From: an uncultured Clostridia bacterium
GTDB lineage: Bacteria; Bacillota; Clostridia; Oscillospirales; Acutalibacteraceae
Length of the DNA stretch: 20,195 nt
NCBI GenBank assembly: GCA_937888485.1
Contig: CALAQQ010000265.1
Coordinates: 1-20,195, forward strand
Reading direction: 5' to 3'
Part shown: piece by piece, positions 6,701 to 13,975 of the stretch
How the letters are laid out: every line of letters starts with the position of its first letter
Numbering within the stretch: the stretch's first letter is position 1
Notes under the pieces: generated by a model
Told to the model about the DNA's origin: nothing
The model's database searches: none
Seen by the model: only the letters and a program-made list of their open reading frames with translations
Translations under genes and position numbers: made by a program

Positions 6701-7552
6701 TTATATTGCGTGTAAATTTTTAAGCGAGAGGTCAAGAATAGGAGAAGAGTGCGTGAGTGCTCCGCTTGATATATAGTTTACACCAATACGGGTAAGCTTT
6801 GCAACATTTTCTTTTGTAACATTACCGCTGCACTCTGTTTCAGCCTTGCCTTTGCAAAGTTCAACCGCTTTTATCATATCCTCAACGCTCATATTGTCAA
6901 GCATAATTATATCCGCACCTGCTTCAAGCGCTTCTTTCAGCATTTCAAGATTTTCAACTTCAATTTCAATTTTACGGACAAAGGGTGCATATTCCTTTGC
7001 CATTGCAACTGCCTCTTTTACACCGCCTGCCGCACCGATGTGATTGTCCTTAAGAAGAATACCGTCACTCAGATTGAAGCGATGATTGTAACCGCCGCCG
7101 ACCTTTACTGCATATTTTTCAAATATACGCATACCGGGTGTTGTTTTTCTTGTATCGAGAAGTTTTGTGTTTGTGCCTTCAAGCATATCTGCAACAGTGC
7201 GTGTGTATGTTGCGATACCGCTCATACGCTGTAAATAGTTGAGCGCTGTTCTTTCACCCGAAAGCAAAACTCGGATATCTCCACGAACAACACCTAACTT
7301 TTGCCCGTTTTTAACCCTGTCACCATCATTAACTGAAAATTCAACCTTTGTATCTGCATCAAGAAGCTCAAACACTCTCCTGAAAACATCAAGCCCTGCA
7401 ATAACGCCGTCTTCTTTGCAAATCAAATCAACTTCACCGAGCTGATAATGACGCATAACGGAATTTGTGGAAATGTCCTCGCTCGTTATATCTTCTTTGA
7501 GTGCACTTAAAATAAGGTCATCTGCGGTTAATTTCATAGTAATATTATTCAT
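6701..7552 (-). CDS. nadC: nicotinate-nucleotide pyrophosphorylase (quinolinate phosphoribosyltransferase)
   Basis: This 283-residue cytoplasmic enzyme converts quinolinate and PRPP to nicotinate mononucleotide, CO2 and pyrophosphate. Family motifs are clear: SGERTALNYLQRMSGIAT (about 90-107), LLDTRKTTPGMR (about 124-135), GGGYNHRFNLSDGILLKDNH (152-171) and, in the C-terminal barrel, EIEVENLEMLKEALEAGADIIMLDNM. Its ATG lies inside the end of nadB, an 8-bp overlap (ATGAATAA), so translation is coupled. Length and motifs are normal and it looks functional. Confidence 0.96.
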   Translation of the reverse strand: MNNITMKLTADDLILSALKEDITSEDISTNSVMRHYQLGEVDLICKEDGVIAGLDVFRRVFELLDADTKVEFSVNDGDRVKNGQKLGVVRGDIRVLLSGERTALNYLQRMSGIATYTRTVADMLEGTNTKLLDTRKTTPGMRIFEKYAVKVGGGYNHRFNLSDGILLKDNHIGAAGGVKEAVAMAKEYAPFVRKIEIEVENLEMLKEALEAGADIIMLDNMSVEDMIKAVELCKGKAETECSGNVTKENVAKLTRIGVNYISSGALTHSSPILDLSLKNLHAI

Positions 7553-8819
7553 GGCTGTTTTTCTCCTTTTCGATAGCTGTTAAAACTGCTTCTTTATATT
7601 TTTCTGCATATCCCTCATATTGGCGGGAATCAATGATAACTTCTTTATATTGTTCGGCTTCGGTATAATTATCTGTGATATGACCGGCTGCTCTCTTGGC
7701 AAAGACAAGACTTTCGAGTAATGAATTACTCGCCAATCTGTTGCGGCCGTGAACACCGTTGCAAGCGGTTTCTCCGACTGCATATAAACGCTCCATAGAG
7801 GTTTTGCTGTATCGGTCAACGTCAATGCCGCCCATAAAATAATGCTGTGACGGAACAACGGGAATCGGCTCTTTTGTTACGTCATAGCCTTCATCAAGGC
7901 AGTGCTGATAAATATTCGGGAAATGACTTTTTATTTCTTCTTCGGGAATCGTAGACATGGAAAGCCAGACGTGTTCGCTGCCTTCCTTTTTCATTTCATC
8001 AAATATTGATTTTGCCACAACATCACGGGGCAAAAGCTCATTGACAAATCTTTCACCCTTGGAATTGAGTAGTATTGCACCTTCACCGCGAACCGATTCG
8101 GAAATCAGAAACTCCCGACCGTGTTTTTTAGTGTAAAGCGTAGTGGGATGAATCTGTATGTAATCAATGTGCTGTAGTTTGATGCCGTATTTGAGCGCAA
8201 GCGCAAGAGCATCGCCCGTCAGGTGGCGGTAGTTGGTGGAATGCTTGAACAGACCGCCGATGCCGCCCGTTGCAAGCACGGTATAGTCTGCAGTTATGCT
8301 GATATAATTTTCATCCTTATCGTGTCCGATAATGCCATAACAGATATTGCCATCACAAATCAGATCAACCATTGTGAATTTTTCTATAAGTGTTATATTA
8401 GGTCTTTTTCTTGCTGCTTCAAGCAGGTGAGATGTGATTTCTTTGCCCGTTTCATCTTCGTGGAAAAGAATTCTCGGCTTTGAGTGTGCACCCTCACGGG
8501 TATAAGTAAACGCTTCTCCGTCCTTTTCAAAACGAACACCGAAAGAAACGAGGTCACCAATTATCTCTTGTGAAGAGCGAATCATAATCTCGACAGAATC
8601 GGGATTGTTTTCGTAATGACCCGCTTTCATCGTGTCCTCAAAAAAAGAATTGTAATCTTCTTTATTGCGAAGAACACATATTCCGCCCTGTGCAAGGAAG
8701 GAATCACTTTTCGGAGCTTCGTTTTTGGTAACGATAGTAATCTTTTTATCTTCAGGCAGGTTCAGCGCACAGTAAAGACCCGCTACGCCGCAGCCTACTA
8801 TTATAATATCTGTATTCAT
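7545..8819 (-). CDS. nadB: L-aspartate oxidase
   Basis: This 424-residue FAD enzyme oxidises L-aspartate to iminoaspartate for quinolinate synthesis. The N-terminus MNTDIIIVGCGVAGLYCAL carries the dinucleotide-binding GxGxxG. Further motifs are FLAQGGI, NYRHLTGDALALALKYG, IDYIQIHPTTL, SESVRGEGAILLNSKGERF, SQHYFMGGIDVD and GVHGRNRLASNSLLESLVFAKRAA. I chose the ATG at 8819, not an upstream in-frame start, because it precedes the FAD motif directly and lies 1 bp after the nadA stop; the longer version would begin inside nadA. It lacks the long C-terminal helical extension of E. coli NadB, as short clostridial forms do. Confidence 0.96.
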   Translation of the reverse strand: MNTDIIIVGCGVAGLYCALNLPEDKKITIVTKNEAPKSDSFLAQGGICVLRNKEDYNSFFEDTMKAGHYENNPDSVEIMIRSSQEIIGDLVSFGVRFEKDGEAFTYTREGAHSKPRILFHEDETGKEITSHLLEAARKRPNITLIEKFTMVDLICDGNICYGIIGHDKDENYISITADYTVLATGGIGGLFKHSTNYRHLTGDALALALKYGIKLQHIDYIQIHPTTLYTKKHGREFLISESVRGEGAILLNSKGERFVNELLPRDVVAKSIFDEMKKEGSEHVWLSMSTIPEEEIKSHFPNIYQHCLDEGYDVTKEPIPVVPSQHYFMGGIDVDRYSKTSMERLYAVGETACNGVHGRNRLASNSLLESLVFAKRAAGHITDNYTEAEQYKEVIIDSRQYEGYAEKYKEAVLTAIEKEKNSHE

Positions 8820-8820
8820 T

Positions 8821-9720
8821 TCACTTTGCAAGCTCCAACATTTTTTCAAGCGGTAAAAGTGCACCCGTACGAACCACATCTTCAACAACAACTTCTTTAT
8901 CTTCGTTCTGCAGAACTGACAAAACCGCTTCGAGTGTGTTAAGCTTCATATCTGCACAGCACGGATGAGGGTAGGGATAATAAAACTTTTTGTCGGGATT
9001 ATCTGTTATCAATTTATAATCCACTCCATCTTCGGTGCAGACAATAAACTCATTCACATCACTCTTGTTTGCAAAAGCTATTATATCTGCTGTGCTTCCT
9101 ATATAATCGGACATTTTCAGAATTTCAGGTTCACATTCGGGATGTGACAAAACAATTGCATGAGGATGTTTTTCTTTTACTGCCATGAGCTGCTCTGCTG
9201 CGATTTTTGCGTGAATGGGACAGCAGCCGTCGTTGAGCATTATGTTCTTTTCGGGAACCTGCTCGGCAACAAATCTGCCGAGATTTCTGTCGGGAATAAA
9301 GAAAATGTTTTTGTTCGGAAGTGACCTAACTATTTTCACTGCATTTGACGAAGTGACACAAACATCGCTCTGACATTTAAGCTCTGCTGTTGAGTTGATA
9401 TAGCACACAATGTCAAGGTCGTCATATTCTTCACGCATCGAAGAGATTTTATCTTTTGTTACCATATGAGCCATCGGACAGTCTGCGGTAAGATCAGGCA
9501 TAAGCACTTTTTTATCGGGATTCAGAATTTTTGCACTTTCGCCCATAAAATAAACACCGCAGAAAACAATGATATCCGCCTTGCTCTGCTTTGCGATTTT
9601 CGCAAGATAGAAAGAATCTCCTACATAGTCAGCAATCTCCTGCACTTCGGCAGGTGCATAATAATGAGCAAGAATAACTGCGTTTTTTTCTTTTTTCAGT
9701 TGTTCAATCTGATTTTTCAT
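8821..9720 (-). CDS. nadA: quinolinate synthase
   Basis: This 299-residue [4Fe-4S] enzyme condenses iminoaspartate with dihydroxyacetone phosphate to quinolinate. The three likely cluster cysteines are in DLTADCPMAHM (Cys81), NDGCCPIHAKI and YPHPCCADMKLNTLE. Other hallmarks are ILAHYYAPAEVQEIADYVGDSF at the N-terminus and FIPDRNLGRFV. I prefer the ATG at 9720 over GTG at 9726 because AAGGA lies nine bases upstream of the ATG. It is the first gene of nadABC-niaR, with a strong promoter and a candidate NiaR operator directly upstream. Confidence 0.96.
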   Translation of the reverse strand: MKNQIEQLKKEKNAVILAHYYAPAEVQEIADYVGDSFYLAKIAKQSKADIIVFCGVYFMGESAKILNPDKKVLMPDLTADCPMAHMVTKDKISSMREEYDDLDIVCYINSTAELKCQSDVCVTSSNAVKIVRSLPNKNIFFIPDRNLGRFVAEQVPEKNIMLNDGCCPIHAKIAAEQLMAVKEKHPHAIVLSHPECEPEILKMSDYIGSTADIIAFANKSDVNEFIVCTEDGVDYKLITDNPDKKFYYPYPHPCCADMKLNTLEAVLSVLQNEDKEVVVEDVVRTGALLPLEKMLELAK

Positions 9721-9760
9721 ATACACTTGTCCTTATTTTGCAAACAAATTATTTTTATCA

Positions 9761-9789
9761 ATTTTAACATTTGCATTTACATCTGTCAA
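9761..9789 (-). promoter_or_regulatory. promoter of the nad operon
   Basis: TTGACA (9784-9789) and TAAAAT (9761-9766) on the minus strand have a 17-bp spacer, close to consensus. Transcription should start near 9754, about 34 nt before the nadA ATG. Confidence 0.85.
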
Positions 9790-9801
9790 CTTATCTGTAA
9801 A
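9776..9801. promoter_or_regulatory. candidate NiaR operator over the -35 box
   Basis: The site reads TTTACATCTGTCA followed by ACTTATCTGTAAA. It has inverted ends TTTAC/GTAAA and two direct ATCTGT copies 12 bp apart (9781-9786, 9793-9798). It overlaps the -35 hexamer, so binding would block the promoter. Assignment to NiaR rests on position and on niaR being in the operon. Confidence 0.6.
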
Positions 9802-10031
9802 CCGTTTGCTGTAGATTATTACCGATTTATAACAATCTCTTTTGTTGAACTTGCACATTTTGAAAAGCATTCTGATATGCAAGCAAACTATTATCGATAA
9901 TGTAAAAATCAAGTTGTTTTTTGTTTGTTTTGTGATATAATTCTACTTGACCGTGCGTATGACCGAATGTAAAAACTTTAATCGGTTTTGACTCACATTG
10001 ATATTTACAACCATCACGAAAGGAAAATTTT
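9802..10031 (+). promoter_or_regulatory. intergenic region with promoter of the PQ-loop operon
   Basis: TTGTTT (9914-9919) and TATAAT (9936-9941) are 16 bp apart on the plus strand, giving a leader of about 80 nt before the start at 10032. GAAAGGAAAA just before the ATG is the ribosome binding site. I see no gene in the stretch. Confidence 0.55.
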
Positions 10032-10352
10032 ATGTCTGATTTTTTAGAAGTAATTATGATAATAAGTTTTGGTGCCTCATGGCCTCTTAATGTCATCAAG
10101 TCATATAAAGCAAGAACGACAAAAGGTAAAAGTCTCGGATTTCTGTGCCTTATCTTTTTAGGCTATATTGCGGGGATTTCTTCGAAGTTATTAAATGAAT
10201 CATATATGATGTCCTTTTCTTCAAAATGGTATGTGCTTTTCTTTTATGTTCTCAACTTGATAATGGTAGGAACAGATTTATGCATTTATTTCAGAAACTA
10301 CAAGATTGACAAGAAAAAAGAACTTGAAGACAAAACAGTCGTAATTGAATAA
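10032..10352 (+). CDS. PQ-loop (SemiSWEET-like) small membrane protein
   Basis: This 106-residue protein has about three transmembrane helices (roughly 4-21, 36-54, 66-86) and a charged tail (DKKKELEDK). The motif SWPLNVIKSYKARTTKGKSL follows helix 1 and matches the PQ-loop signature region (P-x-x-x-K-S-x-x-x-K-S), and GFLCLIFLGYIAGI forms helix 2. SemiSWEETs are half-size sugar transporters that dimerise in the membrane; whether this subgroup moves sugar is unknown. It opens a tight operon with a deformylase-like gene and an alcohol dehydrogenase, the next start being 34 bp downstream. A GAAAGGAAAA Shine-Dalgarno precedes the ATG. Confidence 0.8.
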   Translation: MSDFLEVIMIISFGASWPLNVIKSYKARTTKGKSLGFLCLIFLGYIAGISSKLLNESYMMSFSSKWYVLFFYVLNLIMVGTDLCIYFRNYKIDKKKELEDKTVVIE

Positions 10353-10386
10353 AATTCAATTTAATTTGCTTTTTAGGATAGATAAA

Positions 10387-10800
10387 ATGATAAAAGAACT
10401 CATTCATGACCCGATTTTGCTTGCGAGGAAATCGGAGATTGCAACAAAAGAAGATTTGCAGGTGGCACAGGATTTGCTGGATACTCTCACCGCCCACAAA
10501 GACGGCTGTGTCGGTATGGCAGCGAATATGATCGGTGTGCACAAACGCATTATTGCCTTTGATAATGACGGCACATATATGGTTATGTTTAACCCTGAAA
10601 TCATAAAGAAATCAGGACCCTACGATACAGAAGAAGGCTGTCTTTCTTTGCTCGGAGGGCCCCGAAAGTGTAAGCGTTATCAGACTATAAAAGTGCAGTG
10701 GCAGACCGCTGAATTCCAGACCCGTATCAAGACCTTCACGGGTTTCCCTGCACAGATAATTCAGCATGAAATCGACCATTGTAACGGAGTATTAATATGA
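10387..10800 (+). CDS. peptide deformylase-like protein with divergent motif 1
   Basis: This is a 137-residue protein. I chose the ATG at 10387 because AGGATAG lies just upstream and MIKELIHDPILL is the usual family N-terminus; an upstream in-frame start would lack this. Motif 2 EGCLSLLGG and motif 3 QHEIDHCNGV keep the metal-binding Cys, two His and the catalytic Glu. Motif 1, normally GxGLAAxQxG, reads CVGMAANMIG (41-50): the first Gly is Cys and the conserved Gln is Met. Peptide deformylase removes the N-formyl group from new proteins. The altered motif suggests a paralogue with changed activity or substrate. Its stop overlaps the next start by ATGA (10797-10800). Confidence 0.85.
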   Translation: MIKELIHDPILLARKSEIATKEDLQVAQDLLDTLTAHKDGCVGMAANMIGVHKRIIAFDNDGTYMVMFNPEIIKKSGPYDTEEGCLSLLGGPRKCKRYQTIKVQWQTAEFQTRIKTFTGFPAQIIQHEIDHCNGVLI

Positions 10801-11834
10801 TAGCTTATATATACAAAGAACACGGTAAATTTGAGCTTGCGGACAAGCCGAAGCCTGAGATAATTGACAGCCGTGATGCGGTTGTGAGGGTTACGCTGAG
10901 CAGTATTTGTTCAAGCGATTTGCACATCAAACACGGCTCTGTGCCTCGTGCTGTGCCGGGTATTACTGTCGGTCACGAGATGGTAGGTGTTGTTGAAACT
11001 GTCGGCGCTGACGTCAAGAATATCAAAGTCGGCGACAGGGTTACGGTTAATGTCGAAACCTTCTGCGGTGAATGCTTTTTCTGCAAGAAGGGTTTTGTGA
11101 ATAACTGTACCGATAAAAACGGCGGTTGGGCGCTCGGATGCCGAATTGACGGCGGACAGACCGAGTTTGTTCGTGTGCCTTACGCAGATATGGGACTCAA
11201 CAGAATACCCGACTCCGTTACCGATGAGCAGGCTTTGTTTGTCGGCGACGTGCTTGCAACGGGATTCTGGGCGACACGAATTTCGGAGATTACACCCGAT
11301 GATACCGTGCTGATTATCGGCGCAGGTCCGACGGGTATCTGCACTCTGCTATGCGTTATGCTCAAGAATCCGAAGAGAATCATCGTCTGCGAAAAGGAAA
11401 AAAACCGCATTGATTTTGTGAAGTCGCATTATCCCGACGTGCTCGTTTGCGAGCCTGAAAACTGCAAAGAATTTGTGCTTGAAAATTCCGACCACGGCGG
11501 TGCGGATGTTGTGCTTGAGGTTGCAGGTTCGGAAGATACTTTCCGCCTTGCGTGGGAATGTGCAAGACCGAATGCGATTGTCACTGTTGTTGCACTTTAC
11601 GATAAACCGCAGAGCCTTCCTCTGCCCGATATGTACGGCAAGAATCTGATTTTCAAAACGGGCGGTGTTGACGGCTGCGACTGCGACGAAATCCTCTCAC
11701 TCATCAAGAAGGGCAAGATTGACACAACCCCGCTAATTACCCACCGCTTCGCTCTCAAAGACATCGAAAAAGCATACGAAATCTTTGAGAATAAACTTGA
11801 TGGTGTTATTAAAATAGCGGTAACAACAGAATAA
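10797..11834 (+). CDS. zinc-dependent medium-chain alcohol dehydrogenase
   Basis: This 345-residue enzyme of the MDR superfamily is cytosolic. The catalytic zinc ligands are seen in SSICSSDLHIKHG (Cys38) and VGHEMVGVVETVG (His-Glu). The structural zinc loop is CGECFFCKKGFVNNC (C-x2-C-x2-C-x7-C). The Rossmann fold starts at VLIIGAGPTGI (about 177-187), followed by an acidic ICEKEKNR turn, so NAD(H) is the likely cofactor. It resembles sorbitol/threonine dehydrogenase-type enzymes; the alcohol is unknown. It is translationally coupled to the deformylase-like gene, and its codons look more GC-rich than its neighbours'. A terminator follows at once. Confidence 0.9.
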   Translation: MIAYIYKEHGKFELADKPKPEIIDSRDAVVRVTLSSICSSDLHIKHGSVPRAVPGITVGHEMVGVVETVGADVKNIKVGDRVTVNVETFCGECFFCKKGFVNNCTDKNGGWALGCRIDGGQTEFVRVPYADMGLNRIPDSVTDEQALFVGDVLATGFWATRISEITPDDTVLIIGAGPTGICTLLCVMLKNPKRIIVCEKEKNRIDFVKSHYPDVLVCEPENCKEFVLENSDHGGADVVLEVAGSEDTFRLAWECARPNAIVTVVALYDKPQSLPLPDMYGKNLIFKTGGVDGCDCDEILSLIKKGKIDTTPLITHRFALKDIEKAYEIFENKLDGVIKIAVTTE

Positions 11835-11842
11835 ACAATAAT

Positions 11843-11867
11843 CGCCTCAGTAGTTTTTACTGGGGCG
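11843..11867 (+). terminator. terminator of the PQ-loop/deformylase/ADH operon
   Basis: CGCCTCAGTA (11843-11852) and TACTGGGGCG (11858-11867) pair with one mismatch, then AATTTGTTT. The convergent SLOG frame ends inside this hairpin (stop at 11857). Confidence 0.7.
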
Positions 11868-12290
11868 AATTTGTTTCTATAATTATTTTATTCATCTTCC
11901 CTGCCGTTTGTTTAAACTCCCATGCACCGCCGAACGGTCGAGTGACATATGTTACGACGATGTCGGATTTGTTTTGCATCCATTTGTTGCGGTAGTTGAT
12001 AGCGAAGCGGCGGGGAACGGTTTCTATTCCTTCTGGAAGAATTGAGTGTTCGTCGGGTTCATCATTCTTGGCCGGCATACAGGCAAGGACAACGTAATAT
12101 TTTATCGGATAAGTCTTTGACAAATTCTCAAGCTGACGGCGCACCATAGCATCAAAATTACCGTGGTTACCGACATAAAAACAGTTGCATTTTTATTTTC
12201 AATCAAGTCTATCAGAGTCAGTCGCAAGGCTGGCTCTGTTTCTTTTGGGGTATCTCTGTGACCGAAGAATGTTACGGCTTTTTCTTTCAT
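11857..12290 (-). pseudogene. SLOG-family (DUF1273/YspA-like) protein gene with one frameshift
   Basis: The N-terminal part from ATG 12290 reads MKEKAVTFFGHRDTPKETEPALRL up to NATVF; GHRD is a typical SLOG opening. The rest continues in another frame as YVGNHGNFDAMVRRQLENL, then the ETVPRRFAINYRNKWM and VTYVTRPFGGAW motifs, to the stop at 11857. One extra T in the T5 run at 12177-12181 restores a protein of about 144 residues. SLOG domains have a Rossmann-like fold and are predicted to bind nucleotide-type ligands; this stand-alone type is common on mobile elements of Firmicutes. GGGAG at 12296-12300 is the ribosome binding site. The frame break may be real or a sequencing error. See the upstream RNA and terminator. 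Confidence 0.75.
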
Positions 12291-12310
12291 AAGCGCTCCC
12301 TAATAAAAAC

Positions 12311-12338
12311 GCCCGACGGACTTTAATGTTCGTCGGGC
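12311..12338 (-). terminator. intrinsic terminator directly before the SLOG ribosome binding site
   Basis: GCCCGACG and CGTCGGGC (12311-12318, 12331-12338) make an 8-bp GC-rich stem that extends to 11 bp (one G-U). On the minus strand it is followed by GUUUUUAUUA and then at once GGGAG of the SLOG start. This is a strong terminator in attenuator position. Confidence 0.85.
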
Positions 12339-12344
12339 TATTTT

Positions 12345-12449
12345 AATGACCTCGCTATCAAAAGCATCTCCGCTTAAGGAGCATCCGAGCGGGGCGTTAA
12401 TACAAACGCGCAGCCCATATAAACATATTGTATGTGTATAGCGGTCATT
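12345..12449 (-). ncRNA. structured leader RNA or small RNA upstream of the SLOG gene (unassigned)
   Basis: Read on the minus strand, AAUGACC-GCUAU (12449-12438) pairs with AUAGC-GA-GGUCAUU (12358-12345), closing a multi-branch RNA. Inside are three hairpins: ACAUA/UAUGU (12423-12435); GCGUU/AACGC stacked on GGG/CCC (12391-12416); and CUCC/GGAG (12368-12381). A terminator follows six nt later. The layout fits a riboswitch-like attenuator or a terminated small RNA. I do not recognise it as a known class. Folding was done by eye. Confidence 0.55.
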
Positions 12450-12480
12450 TAAGATTAAAAAGATTCTCAAAGTTCGTAAT

Positions 12481-12600
12481 AAATACTATAGACACAAATT
12501 TTAGTGCAACGATACCTATAGTATATCGCCAAGCGCAAATAATATCAATAGTCTGTGGAATGGTTATTTTGATACTCATAGACTATATGTGAAAGTTAAT
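12481..12600. repeat. four tandem copies of an ATAG-centred motif at exact 30-bp period
   Basis: ATAG starts at 12488, 12518, 12548 and 12578. Flanking bases are also shared: copies read AAATACTATAGACA, GATACCTATAGTAT, AATATCAATAGTCT and GATACTCATAGACT, giving roughly RATACYNATAGWCT. The last contains the perfect palindrome ATAG-A-CTAT. The array fills the space between the SLOG leader and the divergent XRE gene, so it is a likely operator array. Confidence 0.7.
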
Positions 12601-12617
12601 TAAGGATGGTGGTAAAT

Positions 12618-12956
12618 ATGAGCGATATTGCAAAATCAGTAGGTCAAAGAATTCGTAATTACAGAAATCAGCTTGGTATCAGTCAAGAAAAGCTCGCTGA
12701 GCTTTCCGGCTGTCATCCGACATATATTGGTCAGATAGAGCGTGGCGAAAAGAATGCAGCACTTGAAAGCATTGAGAAAATTTCATCCGCATTAAATATT
12801 TCACTTTCAAAGCTTTTTGAAAGAATTGATGCTGTCGCTGAGTCAGGCAGAAATATTCCTCTGGAGTGTTACGAATTTTTATCGTCAAAAACGCAGGAAG
12901 AACAAGAACAGATTTACCGTATTTTGATTGAAATGGATAAATATAAGGAAAGCTAA
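12618..12956 (+). CDS. small XRE-family transcriptional regulator
   Basis: This is a 112-residue protein. Residues 8-63 form an HTH_3 domain: VGQRIRNYRNQLGISQEKLAELSG, the recognition helix region HPTYIGQIERGEKNAAL, then ESIEKISSALNISLSKLFE. A short helical C-terminus (SSKTQEEQEQIYRILIEMDKY) may dimerise. Size and shape resemble restriction-modification C proteins and mobile-element repressors. I use the ATG at 12618 because GGTGG lies just upstream; the in-frame ATG at 12606 has a poorly placed Shine-Dalgarno. It is divergent from the SLOG leader, with the 30-bp repeat array directly upstream, so autoregulation is likely. A terminator follows at 12964-12984. Confidence 0.88.
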   Translation: MSDIAKSVGQRIRNYRNQLGISQEKLAELSGCHPTYIGQIERGEKNAALESIEKISSALNISLSKLFERIDAVAESGRNIPLECYEFLSSKTQEEQEQIYRILIEMDKYKES

Positions 12957-12963
12957 TAATTAC

Positions 12964-12984
12964 GAGCAGACTGACGGTCTGCTC
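12964..12984 (+). terminator. terminator of the XRE gene
   Basis: GAGCAGAC and GTCTGCTC make a perfect 8-bp stem seven bases past the stop, followed by TTGTTATTT. Confidence 0.75.
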
Positions 12985-13068
12985 TTGTTATTTATACACA
13001 CATAAATATTCCCCACAGTGTTCCTGAAATTAGATGTGTAAAATTGATTCGTTTTCTTTTGAAAATAG

Positions 13069-13097
13069 TTGTCGGCTTTCGTATTCTGTGATACAAT
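13069..13097 (+). promoter_or_regulatory. promoter of the TraX-like gene
   Basis: TTGTCG (13069-13074) and TACAAT (13092-13097) have a 17-bp spacer. AAAAGGAG follows as the ribosome binding site, giving a very short leader. Confidence 0.7.
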
Positions 13098-13116
13098 ATA
13101 AAAAGGAGTGATGTAA

Positions 13117-13896
13117 ATGAAGGAGAATGTAAAAACCAAGCTCCCGACCAACAGCCCATTGATAAAAATCCCATTTGGCGGATTAACATCAAATATGTTA
13201 AGAACAATTGCTATTGCACTTATGTTGAGCGATCACATATGGGCAACTGCAATGAGCTTTGGCAACTGGATGACCTACATAGGCAGAATGGCATTCCCTA
13301 TCTTTGCTTTTCAGATTGCAGAGGGCTTCGTTCATACATCCAACTTCAAAAAATATGCTTTGCGACTTTTAGGCTTCGCCGTAATTACGGAAATTCCTTT
13401 TAATTTATTTTACAGCAGCCGCTGGTTTAACCCATATCATCAGAATGTGCTGTTCACACTTCTGTTGGGTTTGCTTGCAATATCAGTTATAGACAAAGTC
13501 AGAAAGAATATTACGGTTAAAACTGTCGCCTTATCCTTGCTGTGGCTTCTGTTGATTTGCGTCGCCTCGGTTATCGGCTTTGTAGATTATGGATTCCTGG
13601 GAATGATTACGGTAGTAATGTTCTACCTTTTAAGGGATTTTCCGTTTGCGTGGCTTGCCCAGTTTACGGCGATGGTGCTGATTAATATTGTATTCTTTGA
13701 AGGTCAGGTTTTCCCAGTTGAGATTTTTGGTAAAATTTTTGAAATACCGTCTCAGGGATTTGCTGTTTTTGCATTGATACCCATTTGGCTTTACGGCGGC
13801 AGAAAAGGTCGCTCGAGCAAAATAATGCAGTACGGTTTCTATGCTTTTTACCCCGTGCATATGTTGATGCTTTACCTGATAAAATACCTTGCATAA
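13117..13896 (+). CDS. TraX family membrane protein (acyltransferase-like)
   Basis: This 259-residue protein has about eight hydrophobic segments. The family opening is clear: LRTIAIALMLSDHIWATAM (about 28-46), then YIGRMAFPIFAFQIAEGF (about 53-70). TSNFKKYALRLLGFAVITEIPFNLFY and the C-terminal YGFYAFYPVHMLMLYLIKYL also match. In F plasmids TraX N-acetylates pilin; in Firmicutes chromosomes TraX homologues are common without pilus genes and their substrate is unknown, the DH motif suggesting acyl transfer at the membrane. A strong GGAGTG ribosome binding site and its own promoter make it a single-gene unit. No conjugation gene is next to it. Confidence 0.88.
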   Translation: MKENVKTKLPTNSPLIKIPFGGLTSNMLRTIAIALMLSDHIWATAMSFGNWMTYIGRMAFPIFAFQIAEGFVHTSNFKKYALRLLGFAVITEIPFNLFYSSRWFNPYHQNVLFTLLLGLLAISVIDKVRKNITVKTVALSLLWLLLICVASVIGFVDYGFLGMITVVMFYLLRDFPFAWLAQFTAMVLINIVFFEGQVFPVEIFGKIFEIPSQGFAVFALIPIWLYGGRKGRSSKIMQYGFYAFYPVHMLMLYLIKYLA

Positions 13897-13941
13897 ATAT
13901 CTGTCTTTAGCTGACAAATGATTTATATCATAAAAGAACTA

Positions 13942-13975
13942 CAACCTGCCTTTTGGTAAAAGGTGTTCGTTTTAA
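13942..13975. terminator. shared convergent terminator of TraX and PHP genes
   Basis: CCTTTT (13949-13954) pairs with AAAAGG (13958-13963) across GGT, with AACC/GTT-type extension. U-rich tails follow on both strands (GTTCGTTTT; TAGTTCTTTT). Confidence 0.55.

Noticed and set aside
9827..10099. Minus-strand frame of 90 codons with FGHTHGQ, which recalls a metallophosphoesterase motif.
   Set aside because: It overlaps the PQ-loop gene start and its promoter, has no ribosome binding site and no other family motif; it is likely chance.
12481..12600. 30-bp period array considered as a CRISPR.
   Set aside because: Only about 10-14 bases per unit are shared, there is no constant repeat with variable spacers, and no cas gene is nearby.
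12679..12888. Minus-strand frame inside the XRE gene.
   Set aside because: The opposite strand encodes a clear HTH protein with a ribosome binding site; this is a shadow frame.
12960..13207. Two short minus-strand frames upstream of and over the TraX start.
   Set aside because: They cover the TraX promoter and coding start, have no Shine-Dalgarno and no recognisable motif.
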